A DNA stretch of 38,815 nt from Methanosarcinales archaeon (lineage in GTDB: Archaea; Halobacteriota; Syntropharchaeia; Alkanophagales; Methanospirareceae). A program made the position numbers and the translations under genes. Below the pieces are notes generated by a model. That model saw nothing but the letters and a program-made list of their open reading frames with translations, searched no databases and was not told the DNA's origin. Shown here one piece after another: positions 1-8,081 of this stretch (position 1 is its first letter; each line of letters starts with the position of its first letter). The DNA lies in the NCBI GenBank assembly GCA_030611045.1, contig JAUWQN010000008.1, positions 1 through 38,815 on the forward strand. Direction: 5' to 3'.

Positions 1-2
1 AT

Positions 3-503
3 CTGATTACCAAAAAATCAGTACTTGGACAGATAAGACCAAATGCGGTTATAGGAGGGCGAATCGCAGCAAAAAACGCGCTGGGCTATAAAATAAAATT
101 CCCAAAGTTGTTGAACAGTTTCGCAGCTAAGTTGTTCGATAAGTCAATTGCGTCGGTTGGTGTAACAGAAGCGATAGCGAAAGATGAAGGGTTTGATATT
201 TTCGTTGCAAAACAAGCAGCAAAGAGCAAGCACGTGATGATGGAAGGCGGAAAACCTTATACCGTTAAATTGATCTTTGATAGAGATACAAAAAGGGTCA
301 TTGGAGCACAGATAATCGCGGATGATGAACGTTCCGTCAGATATATAGACGTGATTGCGCTTGCGATAAGGAACGGCTGGACTGCTTTGGACTTGACAAC
401 GCTAAGGTGTGCAGGCCAACCAGAGCTATCTCCGGAGCCCAGTGCAGAGCCAATAGCAATAGCAGCAGAGGGCGCATTTAAAGAGCTCTATCCGCTACCG
501 TAG
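3..503 (+). CDS. FAD/NAD(P)-dependent disulfide oxidoreductase, C-terminal part (5' truncated by window edge)
   Basis: The frame is open from base 3, so the listed start at 108 (TTG) is an artefact of the window edge; the true start lies upstream. The visible part begins inside the end of the FAD domain (a GQIRPNAVIGGRIAAKNALG-like segment) and continues into the dimerisation domain of the NADH oxidase / CoA-disulfide reductase / NAD(P)H sulfur reductase family. Typical family features are the VGVTEAIA segment early in the dimerisation domain and VIGAQIIA. The C-terminus carries a Pro/Glu-rich stretch (LSPEPSAEP) ending in FKELYPLP. The catalytic Cys of this family would lie outside the window, so the substrate cannot be decided. 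A gap of 160 bases and a TATA-like region separate it from atwA. Confidence 0.8.
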   Translation: MITKKSVLGQIRPNAVIGGRIAAKNALGYKIKFPKLLNSFAAKLFDKSIASVGVTEAIAKDEGFDIFVAKQAAKSKHVMMEGGKPYTVKLIFDRDTKRVIGAQIIADDERSVRYIDVIALAIRNGWTALDLTTLRCAGQPELSPEPSAEPIAIAAEGAFKELYPLP

Positions 504-591
504 CCTGAATGAGTGCAGAGCAGTACAGTACCTTGTTTATCCATAACTTCCATCACGATAGAAAACACGCATAAGTGGAAGAAGTAAAAAG

Positions 592-622
592 AGTAGTTTT
601 TATAAAGATGTATAAATAAAAG
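592..622 (+). promoter_or_regulatory. Probable archaeal promoter of atwA
   Basis: An A/T-rich block with two TATA-like elements (TTTTTATAAAG and TGTATAAATAAA) lies 40 to 70 bases before the atwA ATG. It is followed by GGGGGTATGAAGAG as leader and possible ribosome site. Which of the two boxes is used cannot be told from sequence alone. Confidence 0.5.
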
Positions 623-663
623 TAAGTTGTAGTAAAATATGAATAATACGGGGGTATGAAGAG

Positions 664-2307
664 ATGGGCAAAGAAACTGAGCCGTTCATAAAAATCTCTG
701 GTGTGTCTAAAGAGTTTGAGGGAAAATCGGTTCTGAAGAACGTGAACGTGGTGATTAATGAAGGCGAGGCGTTAGGTCTGCTTGGACGGAGCGGTTCAGG
801 TAAATCTGTTCTGCTTCACATGTTGCGTGGGACAGAGGATTACGCACCGACAAGTGGAGAGGTGATTTTCAGGGTGGCCATTTGCCCACATTACTTGGGA
901 AAAGCAGACTCGCGGGAAGGAGAGCATCCCCCTCTTGGAACGGTAGAGCCCCCGAGCAAAGTAGGTTCGGTGTGTCCCAAGTGCGGGAGCAAGTTAGAAT
1001 TACGGGAAGTGAATTACTGGAAAGACCGAGATGCACGTAAAAAGGTAAAGAAGCGCGTGGCCATCATGTTACAGCGCACATTTGGATTATACGGCGAAGA
1101 TACAGTGATGTATAACATATTACAGGCGTTGGAGAGCAGAAACTATCCGCTTGATTTACGGTTTAGAAGGGCGTATGAGCTGCTGAAAGCCGTGAATATG
1201 ATTCATCGGGTAACCTTTCCCGCGATGGATCTGAGCGGTGGCGAGAAACAACGAGTGGTGCTTGCGCGGCAACTGGCGTTGGATCCTTTCGTACTGTTAG
1301 CTGATGAGCCGACGGGAACATTGGACATAAAAACAGGGAAGGTGGTGCATAAAGCACTGATAGAGAGCTCAAAGGCTGGAATGACTTTGATAACCACGTC
1401 GCATTGGCCCCCGGTCATCGAAGAAATAACAGAGAAAGCATTATGGCTCGATCATGGTGAAGTCGTTGCCTATGGCGACTCAAAGACCGTAGTTGAAGCG
1501 TTTGAGAAGCAAGTGGAGGAAACAGAACGCGAGGCGCATGTTAAGCTTGGCGAGCCGAAGATAATGATAGAGCATTGCAAGAAGCATTATTATTCGGTAT
1601 GGCGTGGGATGGTAAAGGCGGTAGACGATGTCTCGCTTACGATCTATGAGAACGAGATATTCGGGCTCATAGGCGTGAGCGGCGCGGGAAAGACGACATT
1701 ATCACGCATTATATGCCAGGTAGATCCTTTAACTGGTGGCTCGGTTAAGATACGAGTCGGAGATCGGTGGATAGAGGTAGGACGGGTAGCAGAGACCGGC
1801 GTGTGGTTGTCCTGGGCGACCAAGACGGAAGGCACCGGAGAGCAAACGGCAACACGGGTGGCGATGTTACACCAGGAGTTCTCGTTATATCCCGAGAAGA
1901 CGATCCTGGAGAATCTCACCTCCTGCCTCGGCTTGCAGTTGCCCATGGAGCTGGGGAGCATGAAAGCAAAGTTCATGCTGCAGGGTGTCGGGTTTACTGA
2001 AGAGGAGGTAGAGGAGATACTCAAAAAAACGCATGCTGAACTGAGCGTTGGAGAACGGCAGCGTATCGCGCTCGCCCAGATCTTGATGAAGGAGCCGGCA
2101 ATTGCCATTCTCGACGAGCCAACCGGAACCATGGACCCGATAACAAAGAAGTTCGTTGCAGATTCGATACGTGCAGTGCGTGAGAATTTAGGCATGACCT
2201 TCTTGATCGTCTCCCACGACCTTGATTTCGCTTACGATGTCTGCGACCGGATAGCGCACATGCAGGATGGCAAGGTAACGAAAGTAGAGGATTTGAGAGC
2301 GATTTAG
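664..2307 (+). CDS. atwA: Methyl-coenzyme M reductase activation component A2, double ABC ATPase
   Basis: A cytosolic ATPase with two fused ABC domains and no membrane segment. In methanogens, component A2 is needed with a reductant complex for ATP-dependent reductive activation of MCR (Ni(II) to Ni(I) of F430). Domain 1 has Walker A GRSGSGKS (residues 41-48), signature LSGGEKQR and Walker B LLADEPTGTLD. Domain 2 has GVSGAGKT, the variant signature LSVGERQR and AILDEPTGTMD. Between Walker A and the signature of domain 1 is an insert with a Cys cluster (C74, CPKC at 104-107) that may bind zinc. Length (547 aa) is about the usual size for AtwA. It converges on the mcr operon, ending about 350 bases from mcrA, which supports AtwA over a generic transporter ATPase. 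Confidence 0.9.
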   Translation: MGKETEPFIKISGVSKEFEGKSVLKNVNVVINEGEALGLLGRSGSGKSVLLHMLRGTEDYAPTSGEVIFRVAICPHYLGKADSREGEHPPLGTVEPPSKVGSVCPKCGSKLELREVNYWKDRDARKKVKKRVAIMLQRTFGLYGEDTVMYNILQALESRNYPLDLRFRRAYELLKAVNMIHRVTFPAMDLSGGEKQRVVLARQLALDPFVLLADEPTGTLDIKTGKVVHKALIESSKAGMTLITTSHWPPVIEEITEKALWLDHGEVVAYGDSKTVVEAFEKQVEETEREAHVKLGEPKIMIEHCKKHYYSVWRGMVKAVDDVSLTIYENEIFGLIGVSGAGKTTLSRIICQVDPLTGGSVKIRVGDRWIEVGRVAETGVWLSWATKTEGTGEQTATRVAMLHQEFSLYPEKTILENLTSCLGLQLPMELGSMKAKFMLQGVGFTEEEVEEILKKTHAELSVGERQRIALAQILMKEPAIAILDEPTGTMDPITKKFVADSIRAVRENLGMTFLIVSHDLDFAYDVCDRIAHMQDGKVTKVEDLRAI

Positions 2308-2327
2308 TTCAGGTATCTATCAGAAAA

Positions 2328-2450
2328 AATTAGCTTGACATTGCCAGATTAACCGCAGAGTTCACGGAGAGCACAGAGGATATAGAGGGGAGATATGTCC
2401 TTTTATTTTCTTCACAACCTTAACATTACCTAATCAAAGTCAAGCTAATT
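2328..2450. repeat. 123-bp element bounded by a 16-bp inverted repeat
   Basis: AATTAGCTTGACATTG (2328-2343) is mirrored by CAAAGTCAAGCTAATT (2435-2450), 15 of 16 positions pairing. The interior holds a purine-rich CAGAG-type motif (ACCGCAGAGTTCACGG then AGCACAGAGG, about 2351-2380). I see no clear target-site duplication. It lies in the otherwise empty 355-base gap between the convergent atwA and mcrA genes, with no ORF of its own. It could be a MITE-like remnant or a long-range hairpin in the atwA 3' UTR. Confidence 0.45.
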
Positions 2451-2573
2451 CGGGTTTTTAGTTTTGGCTGGCAGTTGTAGCTCTGTCTTTTGCTATTCAA
2501 TATGATCTTACATGTAGTCCTGAAGCAAAACGCATTGAATAAAGGAAACAAAAATAGTAACCCGCATCGAAAA

Positions 2574-2602
2574 AATAAAGGGAGGGGGGAAAAGCCCCCA
2601 TC
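2574..2602 (-). terminator. Terminator of the mcrBGA operon
   Basis: Read on the minus strand, a GGGGG stem, a 5-base loop and a CCCCC stem (2585-2589 with 2595-2599) are followed by TCCCTTTATTTTTT. It lies about 65 bases past the mcrA stop. The spacer between stop and hairpin (2603-2662) is a C/A-rich, G-poor tract of CAAA/CAAAA units on the mRNA, probably unstructured. The remainder of the gap (2451-2573) shows nothing recognisable. Confidence 0.6.
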
Positions 2603-2662
2603 TACCTTTTTACCGTTTTGTTTTGTTTATTTTGTCTTGTTTGGTTTGTTCGTTGTGCTTGC

Positions 2663-4354
2663 TTACGGTATGATGAGATCTCTCTCACCTGCCGGCTTGA
2701 ACTCACGCAGCGCACCTCTTCCGAACTCCCGGGTTATGTAGCCCCAGTCGAACGGCAGGTCTCTGTCCGCGAACGCAACCTTGATCAACGGCGACAGCAC
2801 CCAGGCATCTTTACTGGAAAGATGCGCACCCGCGTTTATTCCCGCGTATGCGCTCTGGTGCCCGACGTTCATCGCGAAGTTCGGATAGTTCACGCCTCGC
2901 ATCTCGAACGGCAGCCCCTCGTCGCTTCGGTATGCAAACGAAGTCGAGGAGGTACACTGGTCTTGCAGATCGTAGCCATAGAACCCTAACCTGCCTATGG
3001 TACCGTAGTGCAGCAACTGAGCAAGTCCCCAGCCGTTCAGCCCACACTGTGCGCATCCGGTCGCACTCACGACCGCGGTTGCACACCCTGCAGAGGTACA
3101 GCAAGCCCTAACAGACCCGCCGAAGTGAGACTCCGCAGTCGTTGGGTACGCATCGTACTGCGTCAGGGCGTAATCGTTCTCGGCTCGTACCAACTTCTCT
3201 ATGTTCTCCATGGTTGGCTCTGCCGCACACCTATCACCGAACATGTCTATTGCAATCTCATCCGCTTTGTAACAGAAGTCCTCCAGAATGTTGTCCGTGT
3301 AGGTAGCCGACGCGTATTGCGTGAATCCAACACCACCCGACATGTACGTTCCGAACCACAACTGGTCGTAAATCAGAGCGGCGGCTGCAATAGCCTCTAA
3401 CTCCGCCCTTATCGGGTCATTCGGGAACAGTGCGGGTGATCTCGTCATGTCATCACAGATACCCAGTGGCATTCCGCCTGGCTCGTTGGGCGCTCTCGCT
3501 CTCCTTACTGGCATATAGTTCGCCATCATCACGACGGACGCATGCTTCGCCATGAATGCGAACTCACCGGTTGCCGATTCACCAGCACACATCTTGTATG
3601 CATTGATGAACGACATCCCGACCTGCATGCCGACCCATCGGTACATCGTTCCACCATCTGACTGCCTGCCGACGATCGTTGGCATCCTCATGATGCTCCA
3701 TAACTTCTTGCCGATCGCTCCTTTCAACTGCTCTGCCTGCTCACCCGGCTTCTCCCAGCCTGCTGGGAACTCCTTGTTGATGTCTAACAGGAACCTCCTG
3801 TCAATTGCATCCGCAAGGTCGTCATCACCGGTGAATACCTTTGAGTACGAATCCGAGACTAATGCGGGCTTGGTCTCCACCATGTGCTCCTGAATGGTTG
3901 CACCACCAGGTAAGGCGTGGTTTACCACTTCCAGGTAATTGCTTATGGTATCCGGCGTGACTTCCTTACCCAATCTCGTCTCCAGAATCGCATGTGCGTC
4001 ATCCATTCCTAAAATAATTGTCCTCCTCATGTCGTCATGGCACTGTTGCATCGCGGCATTGTTCACCCAGTGCAGGTCGTCCATGTTCACCATCATGTCC
4101 GTGTGGTTCAGCATGTAAGGCATCAAGAATCGCTGCCCTTGCGGCATCCCCACGTCTGGATTATATGCTGGAGTTCCAGAAACACGACTATCTACGATCT
4201 TCTTCGCGTCCTCTACGAACTCTCTCTTCCTCAATCCTCCTTTCTGCGCGATACCGCCGTACACGTAAAACTTCGTCTTGGTGCCCTCTGGCTTCTCGGC
4301 GAACTTATCCGACATCGCTTTCATGAAACTATGTTGTACATCTCCATATGGCAT
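2663..4354 (-). CDS. mcrA: Methyl-coenzyme M reductase alpha subunit (ANME-1 type)
   Basis: Catalytic subunit of the (alpha-beta-gamma)2 enzyme that makes or, run backwards, activates methane with the nickel cofactor F430. Family landmarks: TIQEHMVE with the axial Ni ligand Gln155; KHA with His271 (site of N-methyl-His); RRARAPNEPGG with Arg285 (site of methyl-Arg); GFYGYDLQDQC with Gly460 (thioglycine site) and Cys467 (S-methyl-Cys site). Two departures from methanogens: FGGSVRA carries Val415 where methanogens have methyl-Gln (Q400 in M. marburgensis), and a CC-X4-C-X9-C-X2-C patch follows (Cys418, 419, 424, 434, 437). Both are described for the ANME-1 enzyme, where Val accompanies a methylthio-F430. 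Last gene of mcrBGA, with AAGGAGGAATAAAAAAATG at its start. 563 aa, full length. Confidence 0.97.
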   Translation of the reverse strand: MPYGDVQHSFMKAMSDKFAEKPEGTKTKFYVYGGIAQKGGLRKREFVEDAKKIVDSRVSGTPAYNPDVGMPQGQRFLMPYMLNHTDMMVNMDDLHWVNNAAMQQCHDDMRRTIILGMDDAHAILETRLGKEVTPDTISNYLEVVNHALPGGATIQEHMVETKPALVSDSYSKVFTGDDDLADAIDRRFLLDINKEFPAGWEKPGEQAEQLKGAIGKKLWSIMRMPTIVGRQSDGGTMYRWVGMQVGMSFINAYKMCAGESATGEFAFMAKHASVVMMANYMPVRRARAPNEPGGMPLGICDDMTRSPALFPNDPIRAELEAIAAAALIYDQLWFGTYMSGGVGFTQYASATYTDNILEDFCYKADEIAIDMFGDRCAAEPTMENIEKLVRAENDYALTQYDAYPTTAESHFGGSVRACCTSAGCATAVVSATGCAQCGLNGWGLAQLLHYGTIGRLGFYGYDLQDQCTSSTSFAYRSDEGLPFEMRGVNYPNFAMNVGHQSAYAGINAGAHLSSKDAWVLSPLIKVAFADRDLPFDWGYITREFGRGALREFKPAGERDLIIP

Positions 4355-4372
4355 TTTTTTATTCCTCCTTGT

Positions 4373-5209
4373 TTACTCCACTCCTCCTCTCGGAGTATAA
4401 AGCTTCATCCCCTTTACGCCTACGCCTTTATTTCCCGGTAGATCCGCTCTATTCTTGAATGGCTGGAATCCGCCCCAGGTTCTGTTCCAGTGTATCTCTG
4501 ATATGACGTCACCCACTTCGGGGTCGTCTCCTTCCAACCAGACACCGCCCTGAGCATTTCTGAACATCGTTGTCCTCTTCCTTAATTCGTCCTCTGACAG
4601 TGGCTTTCCTAATACCACTTCCTTGTCCATTGCACCGCCGACCATATCCTTAACGTATTTTATGTCGCCGTTCGGGTCACGTGACCATCTCCTCAGCGCA
4701 TCGAACATTACTCCGTCCTGATCCAATCGAACAGAATGCCCGTGAACAGTCCTTCCTCTCAGTCCAGTCCTTGCAGTGTCATACGTCTCATTGTCCATGT
4801 ACTCTTTTGCGATCGCCTCGACATCTCTTTCTCGCGCTTCTACAATCGTCCTCCCTGACAACACACCGGGGTCCACACCTCTATATCTGGTGAACCACAT
4901 CATCGGTCTGATTCTCGGTGTTGCAGGTGCGAAGAACATCGAGTCGGTGAATTGCACGTATCGAATCCTGTCGCCTGCCGCTGCTCCTGGCGTTGGCTTT
5001 ACCATCTCGCGAACAGAGCATTCCGGCTCTTCCAGCTCCTCTATTGGCGGATGAATGCTCTTGTAAGCTTCTCCAGGTGCGCGGTGTCCGAGCATTCTCA
5101 CTATATCTTCCTCTGCTATATCCCGCAACTTCTCTAACTTCTTGGAGGGATCCATGAACTTTCTGCGGTTATCGCCTATAATACTACTTCCAGGTGTATA
5201 TTGTGGCAT
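4373..5209 (-). CDS. mcrG: Methyl-coenzyme M reductase gamma subunit
   Basis: Gamma subunit of MCR, which contributes to the F430 pocket. The N-terminus (YTPGSSIIGDNRRKFMDPS) and later segments (IGxHRAPGEAYKSIHPP-like, FADSMFFAPATPRIRPMMW-like, RGRTVHGHSVRLDQDGVMFDALRR) match the family. Length (278 aa) is slightly above that of methanogen McrG. It lies between mcrB (16-base gap, AGGAGG ribosome site) and mcrA (18-base gap), so it is co-transcribed. The ANME-1 order B-G-A is kept, and the mcrD and mcrC genes usual between B and G in methanogens are absent. Confidence 0.96.
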   Translation of the reverse strand: MPQYTPGSSIIGDNRRKFMDPSKKLEKLRDIAEEDIVRMLGHRAPGEAYKSIHPPIEELEEPECSVREMVKPTPGAAAGDRIRYVQFTDSMFFAPATPRIRPMMWFTRYRGVDPGVLSGRTIVEARERDVEAIAKEYMDNETYDTARTGLRGRTVHGHSVRLDQDGVMFDALRRWSRDPNGDIKYVKDMVGGAMDKEVVLGKPLSEDELRKRTTMFRNAQGGVWLEGDDPEVGDVISEIHWNRTWGGFQPFKNRADLPGNKGVGVKGMKLYTPRGGVE

Positions 5210-5225
5210 TTTTTTCTTTCCTCCT

Positions 5226-6545
5226 TTACATTATCTCCTTTGCGCCTTCCGCGACTGCTTTCATTGGCTCTGCAAACTCAGGTATCGAACCCAGCACTTC
5301 TCCATACAGGCCTGACGTCCTTGTCGGGGTGAAATACTGCGTGTCCGCGTCTATGCACATCGCAGCGCAGAAGCACGGTATGAACTGCCCCTTAGCATGC
5401 CTTGTAACGATGTGGTTTCCGTGGAATACTCCCGGTCCGCCGCCTCCATAAATGGAGTGCGAGAAGAACGAACTCGATACAGATGCTCCCTGTGCTTTTC
5501 CATAATCAACGCCCGGAAGTCCGGTCTCATGCTCCAACAGCTCGTTGAAGTACATGATGCTCGATGGAACCGGCTGGCCAGCACGCATTGCAGCACAATT
5601 CACCATCACCGCGGCAAGCATTCCCGTTGAGGCGTATGCATTCCACATCTGCAAATCGTCCACACCAAAGACCGTATAGCCCGATCCCAGCTTCGTCTTC
5701 GGCTTTGCCACGCCATCCGCTTTTGCCTTCTCCACCAGGGCATACACGACATCTCCAAGCGTTCCGTCCTGTCCATTCTCCTTTATCAGGGTGTAAAGCA
5801 TGTTGTTCGCATTCAGTCCCTCGTATGCAAAGTCTAAGAGATGACCACGCTCAAAAGGACCAACTGCATCACCCATCTCATAGCACGCTGACTCTTCCAG
5901 TATCATGGACAAACATGCTCCGGGCATCGCTCTCTTCCGTACCGTTGCTGCAATGTGGTTCACCGGGATATTCCTCAGGGTATATCCTGGCCCCTCATTA
6001 CTTATCGGCACGTCCACCAACGTTGCCACGACAGTTCCGGTCATTGCTGGATCCTGCGGGTACATCCCCCATACGGCCGCCTTAATGTCAGGCGCCTTCC
6101 ACATGTCCACATTAAAGGTGTCAATGAGGGCTTGCGTCAGTGCCGCACAGACGTTTGTCCTGGCAGCCGAGTAGTCCGCAAGGATTCTCGCTGAAGGCAC
6201 TTCGACCAATAGCCGCTTTCCACCACCAATTAAGTCCGCTCGGGTCTCGTCTCCTGCTTCGACCTCGATCATGTCCTTCACTCGAGCCGCTATCTCGCTT
6301 CCTTTCCCCACGATGTCCAGATCCATGCTCTTGTTGCGTATGACCATCTGTTTCCCTGCGATTGCGCCAGATGATAGCTTCTTCTCCAGTCCTGCTAAGT
6401 CAACAGCCGCTAACCGAGCCACCATGCCGCAGATCTTCCTTATCGCGGGGTTTCTCAGAGGGCTGAGCGCAGTTAGCGGTACGTCGCCCAATAGTTTGTT
6501 GCCTCTATCGTCGTATAAGTCTACTTTATCCTCTATCTTAGCCAT
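5226..6545 (-). CDS. mcrB: Methyl-coenzyme M reductase beta subunit
   Basis: Beta subunit of MCR and first gene of the operon. The N-terminus MAKIEDKVDLYDDRGNKLLG-like and the C-terminal GGGGPGVFHGNHIVTRHAKG block are diagnostic; the latter helps bind coenzyme B in the family. 439 aa, the usual length. The ATG is preceded by GGGAGGATAAAGAAGTT, a strong ribosome site, and by a clear TATA box about 65 bases upstream. Codon and base composition match mcrG and mcrA. Confidence 0.96.
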   Translation of the reverse strand: MAKIEDKVDLYDDRGNKLLGDVPLTALSPLRNPAIRKICGMVARLAAVDLAGLEKKLSSGAIAGKQMVIRNKSMDLDIVGKGSEIAARVKDMIEVEAGDETRADLIGGGKRLLVEVPSARILADYSAARTNVCAALTQALIDTFNVDMWKAPDIKAAVWGMYPQDPAMTGTVVATLVDVPISNEGPGYTLRNIPVNHIAATVRKRAMPGACLSMILEESACYEMGDAVGPFERGHLLDFAYEGLNANNMLYTLIKENGQDGTLGDVVYALVEKAKADGVAKPKTKLGSGYTVFGVDDLQMWNAYASTGMLAAVMVNCAAMRAGQPVPSSIMYFNELLEHETGLPGVDYGKAQGASVSSSFFSHSIYGGGGPGVFHGNHIVTRHAKGQFIPCFCAAMCIDADTQYFTPTRTSGLYGEVLGSIPEFAEPMKAVAEGAKEIM

Positions 6546-6569
6546 AACTTCTTTATCCTCCCATTTTTA

Positions 6570-6586
6570 TTACCCACATAGGGTAA
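6570..6586 (-). promoter_or_regulatory. Hairpin at the predicted 5' end of the mcr mRNA
   Basis: TTACCC-TATGT-GGGTAA on the minus strand forms a perfect 6-bp stem with a 5-base loop. It lies between the predicted transcription start (about 6588) and the GGGAGG ribosome site (6557-6562). A hairpin at the extreme 5' end could stabilise a highly expressed mRNA; this role is inference. Confidence 0.45.
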
Positions 6587-6604
6587 GTATAGGATAACAT
6601 AACA

Positions 6605-6622
6605 GGTATTTATAAGCTTTTC
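6605..6622 (-). promoter_or_regulatory. mcr operon promoter (BRE/TATA)
   Basis: On the minus strand CGAAAAGCTTATAAATACC is a textbook archaeal BRE plus TATA box. Counting about 25 bases downstream places the start near 6588, giving a leader of roughly 40 bases with a ribosome site before mcrB. No competing TATA box is nearer the gene. Confidence 0.7.
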
Positions 6623-6766
6623 GCTTTATCGCAGCTATCCAAAAATGATAATTACTGGATATTACAATTAATATAAAATTAATATTTATTCGTACTAATT
6701 ATGGCGGTCGTATGAAAAGTGTGCACCGCACTGATTTTTAACTTGCCGTTCAAGGAGCATCGAGTA

Positions 6767-7321
6767 TTATGCACTTATCTTCTCCCCTTCGCATAACATC
6801 AATTCCCCCTCTTTATTGGGTTTGATGCTCAGATTGACAAAGCCTGCTTCTGAAAGCGCTTCTTTTAGCCGTTCCGAACTGAAATATTTCTTCGCATGCG
6901 CGTGACTGCTTGTTTGCACGACACCACCTACCCAGTCAACAATAACAATCTTCCCTCCCTCTTTCAGCACACGTCTCGCCTCTCTCAAAGCTTCTCGAGG
7001 TTTTGGGAGTTCATGCAGCGCTTTGAGCGAAATCGCAAAATCGAATGTATCATTCGCAAAAGTCAGTTCCTCCGCAGATTGAACCTCAAACGTGACTGAA
7101 GACGATTTCGTTCGTGCTTTTTCTACGTTCACTCGCACCGGATCAATCCCGGTTACAGCACAGCCCGTCCCCTCGCTTAAATACACCGCAAGTTTTCCCG
7201 TGCCACAGCCAATATCCAGTATCTTCAAACTCGCTGTCTTCGACTTTATCTTCTCTTTCTCTCGTTTTAGCCGCTCACATAATTCTGATACCAGTTCCAC
7301 CTCATTCGCTAATAAGTCCAC
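6767..7321 (-). CDS. Class I SAM-dependent methyltransferase
   Basis: 184-aa Rossmann-fold methyltransferase of the UbiE/Methyltransf_11 type. Motif I is LDIGCGTGKLAVYL (about residues 35-48), the acidic end of strand 2 is GIDP, and the post-I region reads DFAISLKALHEL. The substrate cannot be inferred. The GTG start lies inside the last 13 bases of fdhD, so translation is probably coupled, and the gene ends the sufS-fdhD operon. No close-by terminator is obvious; a weak AGTG/CACT hairpin lies at about 6719-6734. Involvement in cofactor chemistry is a guess from context only. Confidence 0.8.
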   Translation of the reverse strand: MDLLANEVELVSELCERLKREKEKIKSKTASLKILDIGCGTGKLAVYLSEGTGCAVTGIDPVRVNVEKARTKSSSVTFEVQSAEELTFANDTFDFAISLKALHELPKPREALREARRVLKEGGKIVIVDWVGGVVQTSSHAHAKKYFSSERLKEALSEAGFVNLSIKPNKEGELMLCEGEKISA

Positions 7322-8076
7322 CGTATCCTCTCCGTATTCGTATAGACATTCATCTTATCGCCCCTCACGAATCCGATAATGCATAAACCCGTCTTCTCCG
7401 CAAGCTCAACCGCCAAACTCGTTGTCGCACCACGCGATGCGAGAAGAGGAATATTTGCTGCTGAGCACTTCAACGCCATCTCCGACGAGATTCGACCGGT
7501 GCTCGCAACAAATGTCTTTTCAAATTGGATATCCTTGATTAAGCCGTAGCCGACAACTTTATCAAGTGCGTTATGCCGTCCTATGTCCTCTGCTATGCAA
7601 ATCGGGACGTATTTGTGAACGTATTTGTCAAATAATCCGACCAGGTGCACACCACCGGTTATATCGTGCACCTGAGAATGTAAAATGGATTTTACCCCTG
7701 CAGTTATATCGCCAACGTCAATTTTCACGCTGGAACGTATCTTTGGTAATTTTGATTCGTCCAGGAACGAAGACCCGGTGCCGCATCCACTCACAATGAT
7801 TTTTCTTGCCGCTAATACTTTTAGAGGATGGGTTATTATCACGTTTGCAGTATTATCCGCGAGCTGCAAGGACTCTATTTCATCAATACTTTTTATAATA
7901 CCTTCTGCGAAGAGATGCCCCATGACAAATTCTTTCTTCATCTGCGGGCTTATCATTGCGGTTACATAGTGCCGACCATTAATGGAGATGGATAACGGCT
8001 CTTCCTTTATGACCTTATGCTTCGCCTCTGCGAATGTATCTTCGTGGAATTTTAAGCATTTTACCTCTTTTAACAT
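7309..8076 (-). CDS. fdhD: Formate dehydrogenase accessory sulfurtransferase FdhD
   Basis: FdhD passes sulfur from a cysteine desulfurase to the Mo/W bis-pyranopterin cofactor of formate dehydrogenases. Diagnostic blocks: TGGVH, EDIGRHNALDKVVG, STGRISSEM, LASRGATTSLAVELA and GFVRGDKMNVYT. The sulfur-handling loop reads SGCGTGSS, a single Cys where E. coli FdhD has a CXXC pair; one Cys is enough in other family members. It starts 5 bases after the sufS-type gene, an arrangement that fits the known IscS-to-FdhD relay. 255 aa, normal length. No formate dehydrogenase gene lies in this window. Confidence 0.93.
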   Translation of the reverse strand: MLKEVKCLKFHEDTFAEAKHKVIKEEPLSISINGRHYVTAMISPQMKKEFVMGHLFAEGIIKSIDEIESLQLADNTANVIITHPLKVLAARKIIVSGCGTGSSFLDESKLPKIRSSVKIDVGDITAGVKSILHSQVHDITGGVHLVGLFDKYVHKYVPICIAEDIGRHNALDKVVGYGLIKDIQFEKTFVASTGRISSEMALKCSAANIPLLASRGATTSLAVELAEKTGLCIIGFVRGDKMNVYTNTERIRWTY

Positions 8077-8081
8077 TTACA

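Noticed and set aside
1644-2195. 183-aa minus-strand ORF inside atwA
   Set aside because: It is antisense to the second ABC domain and its product is Ser/Pro-rich without a recognisable pattern. atwA on the plus strand is fully supported.
5564-6085. 173-aa plus-strand ORF opposite mcrB
   Set aside because: Shadow frame of a strongly supported mcr gene; the product is Pro/Ser/His-rich.
6715-6740. AGTG/CACT hairpin after the methyltransferase gene
   Set aside because: Only a 4-bp stem and a short T run; not enough for a terminator call.
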